The notes beneath the pieces were generated by a model. That model was not told where the DNA came from. It searched no databases and saw nothing but the letters and a program-made list of their open reading frames with translations. The translations under genes were made by a program, and so were the position numbers. From CAZLIC01 sp964559535 (GTDB lineage: Bacteria > Pseudomonadota > Alphaproteobacteria > Rhodobacterales > Rhodobacteraceae), in the NCBI GenBank assembly GCA_964559535.1, contig CAZLIC010000138.1, positions 1 through 6,519 of the forward strand: DNA of 6,519 bases. The letters are read 5' to 3'. Below are positions 1-6,519 of the stretch, piece after piece (position 1 is the stretch's first letter; the number at the start of each line of letters is the position of its first letter).

Positions 1-1548
1 CATGAGCTGGTGGTCTATGGCGGCATCGGCCGGGCGGCGCGGACGTGGGAGGACTTCGACCGGATCGTGGCCGCCCTGCGCGACCTTGAGGCCGACGAGA
101 CCTTGCTGGTGCAGTCCGGCCGCCCGGTTGGCATCTTCCGCACGCACGCCGATGCGCCGCGTGTGCTGATCGCCAACTCGAACCTGGTGCCGCACTGGGC
201 CACCTGGGACCATTTCCACGAACTCGACCGCAAGGGGCTGATGATGTACGGCCAGATGACGGCCGGGTCGTGGATTTACATTGGCACCCAGGGCATCGTG
301 CAGGGCACGTACGAAACCTTCGCCGAAGCCGGGCGCCAGCACTATGGCGGCAACCTGACCGGCAAGTGGATCCTGACCGGCGGCCTGGGCGGCATGGGGG
401 GGGCGCAGCCGCTGGCGGCGGTGATGGCCGGGGCCTGCTGCCTGGCAGTCGAGGTGGACGAGACGAGGATCGATTTCCGCATTCGCACCCGGTACGTCGA
501 TGCCAAGGCGCAGACGCTGGACGAGGCGCTGGCGATGATCGCCGCGTGGACGGCGAAGGGCGAGGCGAAGTCGGTGGGGTTGCTGGGCAACGCGGCCGAG
601 GTCTTTCCGGAACTGTTTGCGCGGATGCAGCAGGGCGGCCCCCGCCCCGACATCGTCACCGATCAGACCAGCGCGCATGACCCGCTGAATGGCTACGTTC
701 CCGCGGGCTGGACGGTGGCCGAACATCGGGCGAAACGCGAATCCGACCCCAAGGCAGTGGAACGGGCCGCGCGGGCCAGCATGAAGACCCACGTCGCCGC
801 GATGGTCGATTTCTGGAACGCGGGCGTGCCCACGTTGGACTACGGCAACAACATCCGCCAGGTGGCGCGCGACGAAGGTCTTGAAAACGCGTTCGCTTTC
901 CCCGGATTCGTGCCTGCTTACATCCGCCCGCTGTTCTGCCGCGGCATCGGTCCGTTCCGCTGGTGCGCCCTGTCGGGCGACCCGGCCGACATCCACGCGA
1001 CCGACGCCGCGATGAAACGGCTGTTTCCCGAAAACGCCCACCTGCACCGGTGGCTGGACATGGCGCAGGACCGCATCGCCTTTCAGGGCCTGCCCGCGCG
1101 CATCTGCTGGATCGGTCTGGGCGACCGGCACCGCGCCGGGCTGATGTTCAACCACATGGTCGCCAGCGGCGAATTGAAGGCGCCCATCGTGATCGGCCGC
1201 GACCACCTTGACTCGGGCTCGGTCGCCAGCCCCAACCGCGAAACCGAGGCGATGCTGGACGGGTCGGACGCCGTGTCGGACTGGCCGTTGCTGAATGCGC
1301 TGCTGAACACCGCGTCGGGCGCCACCTGGGTGTCGCTGCACCACGGCGGCGGGGTGGGGATGGGGTTCAGCCAGCATGCAGGCATGGTGATCGTGGCCGA
1401 CGGCACGCCCGACGCCGCACGCAGGCTGGAGCGTGTGCTGTGGAACGACCCGGCCACCGGGGTAATGCGGCATGCGGATGCGGGCTATCCCATTGCGCGC
1501 GACCATGCGCAGGCGATGGGCCTGCGGTTGCCGGGGATCATGGGCTGA
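1..1548 (+). CDS. hutU: Urocanate hydratase (urocanase), 5'-truncated by window edge
   Basis: Converts urocanate to 4-imidazolone-5-propanoate, the second step of histidine degradation, in the cytosol with tightly bound NAD+. The frame is open from base 1 (His-Glu-Leu then VVYGGIGRAARTW), so the GTG at 10 is an internal Val and the true start lies upstream. 515 residues are visible. Counting from base 1, the Gly-rich NAD-binding segment GGLGGMGGAQP is at 127-137. The urocanase signature FQGLPARICW is at 361-370, with the active-site Cys at 369. SLHHGGGVGMGFSQHAG follows near 445. In the Pseudomonas putida enzyme (about 556 residues) the active-site Cys is Cys410, so about 41 N-terminal residues are missing. 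The C-terminus ends normally at a TGA. No frameshift or lost key residue is seen. Other hut genes are probably to the left, but none is in view. The identification is secure. Confidence 0.97.
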   Translation, partial: HELVVYGGIGRAARTWEDFDRIVAALRDLEADETLLVQSGRPVGIFRTHADAPRVLIANSNLVPHWATWDHFHELDRKGLMMYGQMTAGSWIYIGTQGIVQGTYETFAEAGRQHYGGNLTGKWILTGGLGGMGGAQPLAAVMAGACCLAVEVDETRIDFRIRTRYVDAKAQTLDEALAMIAAWTAKGEAKSVGLLGNAAEVFPELFARMQQGGPRPDIVTDQTSAHDPLNGYVPAGWTVAEHRAKRESDPKAVERAARASMKTHVAAMVDFWNAGVPTLDYGNNIRQVARDEGLENAFAFPGFVPAYIRPLFCRGIGPFRWCALSGDPADIHATDAAMKRLFPENAHLHRWLDMAQDRIAFQGLPARICWIGLGDRHRAGLMFNHMVASGELKAPIVIGRDHLDSGSVASPNRETEAMLDGSDAVSDWPLLNALLNTASGATWVSLHHGGGVGMGFSQHAGMVIVADGTPDAARRLERVLWNDPATGVMRHADAGYPIARDHAQAMGLRLPGIMG

Positions 1549-1551
1549 CGG

Positions 1552-1580
1552 TTGCCTGCTCGGCCGGGCAGGATTAGGGT
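1552..1580 (+). promoter_or_regulatory. Putative housekeeping-sigma promoter for the small lipoprotein gene
   Basis: TTGCCT (1552-1557) and TAGGGT (1575-1580) are separated by 17 bases. The TTG matches the key bases of a -35 element, and the TAGGGT form resembles -10 elements common in GC-rich alphaproteobacteria. The same layout recurs before hom and glpX. The predicted transcript start, about 6-7 bases past the -10, falls almost on the ATG at 1588. The AGGG inside this -10 could instead act as a ribosome binding site (8 bases from the ATG) on read-through mRNA from hutU. The call rests on motif and spacing only. Confidence 0.42.
1555..1572 (+). terminator. GC-rich hairpin just after hutU (weak terminator candidate)
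   Basis: Bases 1555-1561 (CCTGCTC) can pair with 1566-1572 (GGGCAGG) through seven pairs, one of them a G-T wobble, around a GGCC loop. It begins six bases after the hutU stop, where a transcript-end structure would be expected. No T-run follows (ATTAGGGT), so it is not a classical intrinsic terminator. It may stabilise the hutU mRNA end, help factor-dependent termination, or be chance in a GC-rich gap. It lies inside the spacer of the promoter proposed for the next gene. Confidence 0.25.
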
Positions 1581-1587
1581 CGCGCCC

Positions 1588-1821
1588 ATGCGGCCCCTGC
1601 TTGTCCTTTTCCTGCTGACGGCCTGCGCCACCTTTCCCGAGGTGGACCAGGCGATGACGGCCAATGCCGATGCCCCGCCGCCGCAACTGCTGCCGACTGA
1701 GACGCTGCTGGCGCAGGCCGATCGCGTGGTGGGCGCGCAGGCGGCGCAGGCCGACCTGCAGGCGCGCGCCGCCGCCCTGCGCGCCCGCGCCGCACGCATC
1801 CGGGCCATGCCCGTGACCTGA
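1588..1821 (+). CDS. Small predicted lipoprotein of unknown function
   Basis: A 77-residue protein with a short lipoprotein signal: Met-Arg, a hydrophobic run (PLLVLFLL, 3-10), then the lipobox LTAC with Cys13 as the acylation site. The mature part would be 65 residues. Ala14 follows the Cys, so there is no Asp at +2 and outer-membrane sorting is favoured if the Escherichia coli Lol rule applies. After a conserved-looking FPEVD (16-20) comes an Ala/Pro linker (28-32), then LLPTETLLAQADRV (34-47). An Ala/Arg-rich helix (about 50-73), with repeats like RAAALRARAAR, may be a coiled coil. The start at 1588 was chosen over the in-frame TTG at 1552 because the lipobox fits only the shorter form and 1552 lies in a proposed -35 element. 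There is no separate Shine-Dalgarno site. It lies 39 bases after hutU and 60 before hom. I do not recognise a named family, and function is unknown. Confidence 0.75.
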   Translation: MRPLLVLFLLTACATFPEVDQAMTANADAPPPQLLPTETLLAQADRVVGAQAAQADLQARAAALRARAARIRAMPVT

Positions 1822-1823
1822 CG

Positions 1824-1852
1824 TTGCGCGGCCCTTGCCGATGGGCTAGGGC
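1824..1852 (+). promoter_or_regulatory. Putative housekeeping-sigma promoter for hom
   Basis: TTGCGC (1824-1829) and TAGGGC (1847-1852) have an optimal 17-base spacer. Transcription would start near 1858-1860, giving a leader of roughly 23 bases that just contains the AGGAG ribosome binding site. The element starts right after the lipoprotein stop codon (1819-1821). This position suggests hom has its own promoter, though read-through from upstream cannot be excluded. Evidence is motif, spacing and recurrence in the neighbouring gaps. Confidence 0.42.
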
Positions 1853-1868
1853 AGTCCGCGCATCATGC

Positions 1869-1873
1869 AGGAG
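1869..1873 (+). promoter_or_regulatory. Shine-Dalgarno site that sets the GTG start of hom
   Basis: AGGAG lies eight bases before the GTG at 1882. It supports GTG as the start codon. The ATG at 1865 is in another frame. Confidence 0.7.
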
Positions 1874-1881
1874 CCGCTCCA

Positions 1882-3174
1882 GTGCCCGAACACGCCCCTC
1901 TTCGCCTCGGTCTTGCCGGATTGGGAACCGTGGGAATCGGCGTGGTGCAGATGGTGCAGGGCAACGCGGGCCTGATTGCCGCCCGCGCCGGCCGGCCGGT
2001 GGAGATCACCGCCGTATCGGCCCGCGACCGGACCCGCAACCGCGACGCCGACCTGTCGAGCTATGGCTGGGAGGATGACCCGGTGGCGCTGGCCGGGCGC
2101 GACGACGTGGATGTGCTGGTCGAGGTGATGGGCGGGCACGAGGGCGCGGCGAAGGCCGCAACCGAGGCGGCCATCGCCCGCGGCAAGGATGTGGTCAGCG
2201 CCAACAAGGCGCTGCTGGCGCTGCACGGCCATGACCTTGCCCTGGCGGCAGAGGCCGCCGGCTGCACCATCCGCTATGAGGCGGCCGTGGCCGGCGGCAT
2301 CCCCGTCATCAAGGCGCTGACCGAGGGGCTGGCGGGCAACCGCGTGACGCGCGTGATGGGGGTAATGAACGGGACCTGCAACTACATCCTGACGCGGATG
2401 CAGTCAGCCGGGCTGCCCTATGACACCGTGTTTGAAGAGGCCCGGCAGCTGGGTTATCTGGAAGCCGACCCGACGCTGGACGTGGGCGGCATCGACGCCG
2501 CGCACAAGCTGACGCTTCTGTCCTCCATCGCTTTCGGCACGCAGGTAAGTTTTGCCGGCGTCGAGATCGAGGGCATCCAGAACGTGTCCATCGACGATAT
2601 CCACCGTGCCGCCGACATGGGCTATCGCATCAAGCTTCTGGGTGTGGCGCAGATGACCGGCCGGGGGCTGGAACAGCGCATGTCGCCCTGCCTGGTGCCC
2701 GCCGACAGCCCGCTGGGGCAGTTGCAGGGCGGCACCAACATGGTGGTGCTGGAAGGCGACCATGTGGGGCAGATCGTGCTGCGCGGCCCCGGTGCGGGGC
2801 GCGGCCCGACGGCCAGCGCCATTCTGTCCGATGTGATCGACCTGGCCCGTGGCACCCGCGTACCCACCTTTGGCCGCCCGGCCTCGGGCCTGACCCACGC
2901 GCAGCCTGCCGCAGTGGCCACGCCCGCTGCCTGGTACCTGCGCATGACACTGGTCGACAAGCCGGGCGCGCTGGCCAAGATCGCCACCGCCCTGGGCGAA
3001 GCCGGCGTCAGCATTGACCGCATGCGCCAGTACGGCCACCAGGGCAGCGATGCGCCCGTGCTGATCGTCACCCACAAGGCCACGCGCGACGATGTGGCCC
3101 ATGCCATGGGCCTGTTTGCCGCCACCGGTGTACTGGTGGGCAGCCCGGTGGCGCTGCGCATCGAAGAGGTCTGA
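1882..3174 (+). CDS. hom: Homoserine dehydrogenase with C-terminal ACT domain
   Basis: Reduces aspartate-4-semialdehyde to homoserine with NAD(P)H, the branch step toward threonine, methionine and isoleucine in the cytosol. It is 430 residues, usual for a monofunctional bacterial Hom. Domains in order: a Rossmann NAD(P) fold with GLGTVG at 13-18; the active-site segment VVSANKALL with Lys109; NGTCNYIL at 163-170; GYLEADPTLDVGGIDAAHK at 191-209; and a C-terminal ACT domain (about 351-425) beginning WYLRMTLVDKPGALAKIA. Glu194, Asp205 and Lys209 have the same spacing as yeast Glu208, Asp219 and Lys223, which bind substrate and drive catalysis. GPGAGRGPT at 302-310 is also typical. The ACT domain suggests feedback control, threonine being the usual effector (family knowledge, not shown here). 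No aspartokinase is fused to it. The GTG start is backed by AGGAG. Identification is secure. Confidence 0.97.
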   Translation: MPEHAPLRLGLAGLGTVGIGVVQMVQGNAGLIAARAGRPVEITAVSARDRTRNRDADLSSYGWEDDPVALAGRDDVDVLVEVMGGHEGAAKAATEAAIARGKDVVSANKALLALHGHDLALAAEAAGCTIRYEAAVAGGIPVIKALTEGLAGNRVTRVMGVMNGTCNYILTRMQSAGLPYDTVFEEARQLGYLEADPTLDVGGIDAAHKLTLLSSIAFGTQVSFAGVEIEGIQNVSIDDIHRAADMGYRIKLLGVAQMTGRGLEQRMSPCLVPADSPLGQLQGGTNMVVLEGDHVGQIVLRGPGAGRGPTASAILSDVIDLARGTRVPTFGRPASGLTHAQPAAVATPAAWYLRMTLVDKPGALAKIATALGEAGVSIDRMRQYGHQGSDAPVLIVTHKATRDDVAHAMGLFAATGVLVGSPVALRIEEV

Positions 3175-3221
3175 GCGCGTTAGCGCAACCGCGCTTGCCG
3201 CCGCGTGAGTTGCCGCGCTAA
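3173..3221 (+). repeat. Overlapping inverted repeats in the hom-glpX gap
   Basis: Two alternative pairings share this segment. AGCGCG (3174-3179) pairs with CGCGCT (3190-3195), a 6-base stem with a 10-base loop that starts on the hom stop codon and can extend by one G-T pair. TTAGCGC (3180-3186) pairs with GCGCTAA (3215-3221) across 28 bases. No T-run follows either one. They could mark the end of the hom transcript or an operator over the glpX promoter. GCGC-rich words are common at this base composition, so chance is a real possibility. Confidence 0.3.
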
Positions 3222-3224
3222 GGG
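3195..3224 (+). promoter_or_regulatory. Putative housekeeping-sigma promoter for glpX
   Basis: TTGCCG (3195-3200) and TAAGGG (3219-3224) are 18 bases apart. The predicted start is near 3231, giving a leader of about 24 bases that holds the ribosome binding site. The -10 overlaps one arm of a 7-base inverted repeat (TTAGCGC at 3180-3186, GCGCTAA at 3215-3221), so a regulator could act here. The call is by motif, spacing and similarity to the elements before hom and the lipoprotein gene. Confidence 0.4.
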
Positions 3225-3236
3225 GGGCTCAGCATC

Positions 3237-3243
3237 AGGGAGG
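3237..3243 (+). promoter_or_regulatory. Shine-Dalgarno site of glpX
   Basis: AGGGAGG ends 11 bases before the ATG at 3255, slightly far. AAGG at 3245-3248 could also contribute. Together they support the ATG at 3255 as the start. Confidence 0.6.
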
Positions 3244-3254
3244 CAAGGCCAATC

Positions 3255-4217
<963 letters not shown>

Positions 4218-4259
4218 GCCCATCCGGGCGGCGCAGGTCAGTCACTCAGGACTGTCAGG
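4218..4259. other. Short gap between convergent glpX and dnaE
   Basis: The 42 bases between the two facing stop codons should hold transcript ends for both strands. Visible structure is weak. GCCC (4218-4221) can pair with GGGC (4226-4229), and CAGTC (4239-4243) with GACTG (4250-4254), the second with a six-base loop. CAGGTCA occurs at 4234-4240 and again at 4256-4262, where it runs into the dnaE stop codon. Neither hairpin is followed by a T-run on either strand, so no intrinsic terminator is called. Rho-dependent ending or overlapping 3' ends are the likelier options. Confidence 0.4.
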
Positions 4260-6519
4260 TCACAGGTCTTCAACCATCAGAACACCGGGGGTGGCCTTGA
4301 TCGCGCCCTTGATCTGCGGGTTCACACGGACCGGAACAGGCAGTTCCACGTCAATCTCCTCGCCGTTCGGGCCGGGCAGGCAGAACCGCACCGGGGCGCC
4401 GGGGCCGCCGCGGCCCAGCCCGGCAAACAACGTGGCCACCGCCTCCGCGGCCTCGGCCCGGTCCAGGTGGATGCGCACGCCCGCGGACGGCGTGTCTGCC
4501 GCAACCGCGTCGATGGGCGCCACAGCGCGGGCCAGCAGCTTCAGCGTCTCGCCTTCCAGCGTCGCCTCGGCGGTGATGACCACGTTCTTGCCCGGCTCCA
4601 GAAGGTCGCGCACGGCCTCCAGCACATCGGAGAACACGGTAATCTCGTAGCCGCCGGTGGGGTCGGACAGTTGCGCAAAGGCGAAACGGTTGCCGCGCGC
4701 CGATTTGCGCTCCTGCCGCCCCGCCACGGCACCGGCCAGCTTCACCACCGCCGGTCCGTTCTGCGTGATGCGCTGCACTTCGGCCAGCGTCTTCACGTCG
4801 CGCCGCTTCAGCGCCGACATGTAGTCGTCCAGCGGATGGCCCGAGAGGTAGAACCCCACCGCTGCCTGTTCCTGCGCCAACCGTTCCACCGGCAGCCAGT
4901 CGTTGCGGAAAGGCAGCCGCGGTTCGGGGATGTCGGACCCGCCGTCGCCAAACAGCGCGCCCTGCGACGAGGCGCGGGCCTCGTGCACCGCCGCGGAGAA
5001 GGCCACCAGCGCATCCAGCGCCTCGAACACACGCGCGCGGTTGCCGTCCAGCGCGTCGAAGGCCCCGGCACGGGCCAGCATTTCCATGGGACGCTTGCCG
5101 ATGCGTTTCAGGTCCACCCGACGGGCGAAGTCGAACAGCGTGGCGAAGGGCATGTTGCCGCGGGCGGCCACGATCAGCCGCATGGCATCGACGCCCACGT
5201 TCTTCAGCGCGCCCAGCGCATAGTGGATCGCCCCGTCGCGCACGGTGAAGGTGGCGCCAGACCGGTTCACGCAAGGCGCGAAGATGCGTATCTGCAGCCG
5301 CTTGCGCACCTCTTCGGCGTATTCCGACAGCTTGTCGGTCAGGTGGATGTCGCAGTTCATCACCGCGGCCATGAATTCGACGGGATGGTTGGCCTTGAGC
5401 CAGGCCGTCTGGTAGCTGACCACGGCATAGGCAGCGGCGTGTGATTTGTTGAAGCCGTAGTTGGCGAACTTTTCCAGCAGGTCGAAGACCTCGCCCGCCT
5501 TCTCGCGGGTCACTCCGTTCGACACCGCGCCGTCGATGAACTTGGGGCGTTCCTTGGCCATCTCTTCGGGAATCTTCTTGCCCATGGCGCGGCGCAAGAG
5601 GTCGGCGCCGCCCAGCGAATACCCCGCCATGACCTGCGCAATCTCCATCACCTGTTCCTGATAGACGATGATCCCTTGCGTTTCCTTCAGGATATGGTCG
5701 ATCGACGGGTGGATGGATTCCAGCGGGCGCAGGCCGTTCTTCACCTCGCAATAGGTGGGGATGTTCTCCATCGGGCCGGGGCGGTACAGCGCCACCAGCG
5801 CCACGATGTCCTCGATGCAGGTGGGCTTCATGCGGCGCAGCGCGTCCATCATGCCGCTGCTTTCCACCTGGAACACCGCGACTGTCCGCGCGCTGGCGTA
5901 CAGCGCGTAGGATTTCGCATCGTCCAGCGGGATGGCGTTGATGTCGATGTCGACGCCCCGTTCGCGCAAAAGGTCCAGCGCGCCCTTGATCACCGTCAGC
6001 GTCTTCAGCCCCAGGAAGTCGAACTTCACCAGCCCCGCGGCTTCGACCCACTTCATGTTGAACTGCGTGGCGGGCATGTCGGACCGCGGGTCGCGGTACA
6101 GCGGCACCAGCGCATCCAGCGGGCGGTCGCCGATCACCACGCCCGCGGCGTGGGTGCTTGCGTTGCGCAGCAGCCCCTCGATCTTGCCTGCGATGTCCAG
6201 ACAGCGCGCGACGACCTCTTCCTTCGCCGCCTCGCGCAGGCGCGGCTCGTCCGCCAGCGCCTTCACCACCGACACGGGCTTCACCCCCTCCAGCGGAATC
6301 ATTTTCGACAGCCGGTCCACCTGCCCATAAGGCATCTGCAGCACGCGCCCCGTGTCGCGCACCGCGGCCTTGGACAGCAGCGCGCCGAAGGTGATGATCT
6401 GCCCCACCTTCTCGCGACCATAGTGGTTCTGGACGTAGGTGATGACCTCTTCCCGCCGGTCCATGCAGAAGTCGATGTCGAAGTCGGGCATCGACACACG
6501 TTCGGGGTTCAGGAAGCGC
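4260..6519 (-). CDS. dnaE: DNA polymerase III alpha subunit, 5'-truncated by window edge
   Basis: Catalytic subunit of the replicative DNA polymerase. The frame is open to the window edge (RFLNPERVSMPDFDIDF from 6518), so the GTG at 6497 is an internal Val. 752 residues are visible. A full DnaE is about 1,160, so the N-terminal PHP domain and the first part of the palm, roughly 400 residues, lie to the right. Counting from 6518, PDFDIDF (11-17) holds Asp14 and Asp16, matching Escherichia coli Asp401 and Asp403. VKFDFLGLKTLT gives Asp167, matching Asp555. ALYRPGPMENIP, NYGFNKSHAAAYAVVSYQTA, a helix-hairpin-helix segment (LGALKNVGVDAM, about 435-446), the beta-clamp motif QGALF (519-523), FYLSGHPLDDY and an OB fold (about 590-667) follow in normal order. 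It is the main replicative type, not the ImuC/DnaE2 type, because the VKFDFLGL form is kept. No defect is seen. Confidence 0.97.
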   Translation of the reverse strand, partial: RFLNPERVSMPDFDIDFCMDRREEVITYVQNHYGREKVGQIITFGALLSKAAVRDTGRVLQMPYGQVDRLSKMIPLEGVKPVSVVKALADEPRLREAAKEEVVARCLDIAGKIEGLLRNASTHAAGVVIGDRPLDALVPLYRDPRSDMPATQFNMKWVEAAGLVKFDFLGLKTLTVIKGALDLLRERGVDIDINAIPLDDAKSYALYASARTVAVFQVESSGMMDALRRMKPTCIEDIVALVALYRPGPMENIPTYCEVKNGLRPLESIHPSIDHILKETQGIIVYQEQVMEIAQVMAGYSLGGADLLRRAMGKKIPEEMAKERPKFIDGAVSNGVTREKAGEVFDLLEKFANYGFNKSHAAAYAVVSYQTAWLKANHPVEFMAAVMNCDIHLTDKLSEYAEEVRKRLQIRIFAPCVNRSGATFTVRDGAIHYALGALKNVGVDAMRLIVAARGNMPFATLFDFARRVDLKRIGKRPMEMLARAGAFDALDGNRARVFEALDALVAFSAAVHEARASSQGALFGDGGSDIPEPRLPFRNDWLPVERLAQEQAAVGFYLSGHPLDDYMSALKRRDVKTLAEVQRITQNGPAVVKLAGAVAGRQERKSARGNRFAFAQLSDPTGGYEITVFSDVLEAVRDLLEPGKNVVITAEATLEGETLKLLARAVAPIDAVAADTPSAGVRIHLDRAEAAEAVATLFAGLGRGGPGAPVRFCLPGPNGEEIDVELPVPVRVNPQIKGAIKATPGVLMVEDL

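Noticed and set aside
10..12. GTG at 10 as the start of hutU, and GTG at 6495-6497 as the start of dnaE
   Set aside because: Both frames stay open to the window edge with conserved family residues upstream (HEL before VVYGG; RFLNPER before VSMPDFD), so both genes are cut by the window, not truncated in the genome.
1552..1587. TTG at 1552 as start of the lipoprotein gene
   Set aside because: It would add 12 residues (MPARPGRIRVAP) before the signal peptide and overlap the likely -35. The ATG at 1588 gives a proper lipoprotein signal.
1822..1881. Riboswitch or attenuator in the hom leader
   Set aside because: The predicted leader is only about 23 bases, with no room for an aptamer or leader peptide, and no threonine or methionine codon run is seen.
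1846..2232. Minus-strand 128-residue frame over the hom promoter and 5' end
   Set aside because: It covers the AGGAG site and Rossmann motif of hom, shows no family pattern, and fits a composition-driven shadow.
4351..6051. 566-residue minus-strand frame within dnaE, and a 325-residue plus-strand frame opposite it (4467-5444)
   Set aside because: Both are low-complexity Arg/Gly/Ala or His-rich readings of dnaE in other frames. The DnaE frame is intact with all catalytic motifs.
4260..6519. DnaE as the error-prone ImuC/DnaE2 paralogue
   Set aside because: The VKFDFLGLKTLT form around the third catalytic Asp and the QGALF clamp motif placed before FYLSGHPL match the main replicative DnaE. No imuA or imuB neighbour is in view.

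Overview
The window looks like a piece of core chromosome from a G+C-rich alphaproteobacterium, most likely Rhodobacterales/Rhodobacteraceae. This rests on three things: strong G/C bias at third codon positions, the character of the Hom, GlpX and DnaE proteins, and intergenic motifs of the form TTGNNN-N17/18-TARGGN. I see no insertion sequence, phage gene, CRISPR array, tRNA or rRNA. Coding density is very high, and the longest gene-free gap is about 80 bases.

Layout: (1) 1-1548, plus strand, the 3' part of hutU (urocanate hydratase, histidine degradation), cut by the left edge. (2) 1588-1821, plus strand, a 77-residue predicted lipoprotein of unknown function. (3) 1882-3174, plus strand, hom (homoserine dehydrogenase with a C-terminal ACT domain). 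(4) 3255-4217, plus strand, glpX (class II fructose-1,6-bisphosphatase). (5) 4260-6519, minus strand, the C-terminal two thirds of dnaE (replicative DNA polymerase III alpha subunit), cut by the right edge and converging on glpX across a 42-base gap.

The genes do not form one pathway: histidine breakdown, aspartate-family amino acid synthesis, gluconeogenesis and replication sit side by side. Each of the three plus-strand gaps holds its own promoter-like element, which suggests separately started transcripts rather than one operon. The lipoprotein gene may be read from a nearly leaderless mRNA.

No clearly new biological system is visible. The best points for follow-up are the small lipoprotein, the recurring promoter layout, and the hairpin and inverted repeats that overlap those promoters. 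All other long open frames in the window are antisense or out-of-frame shadows of these genes.
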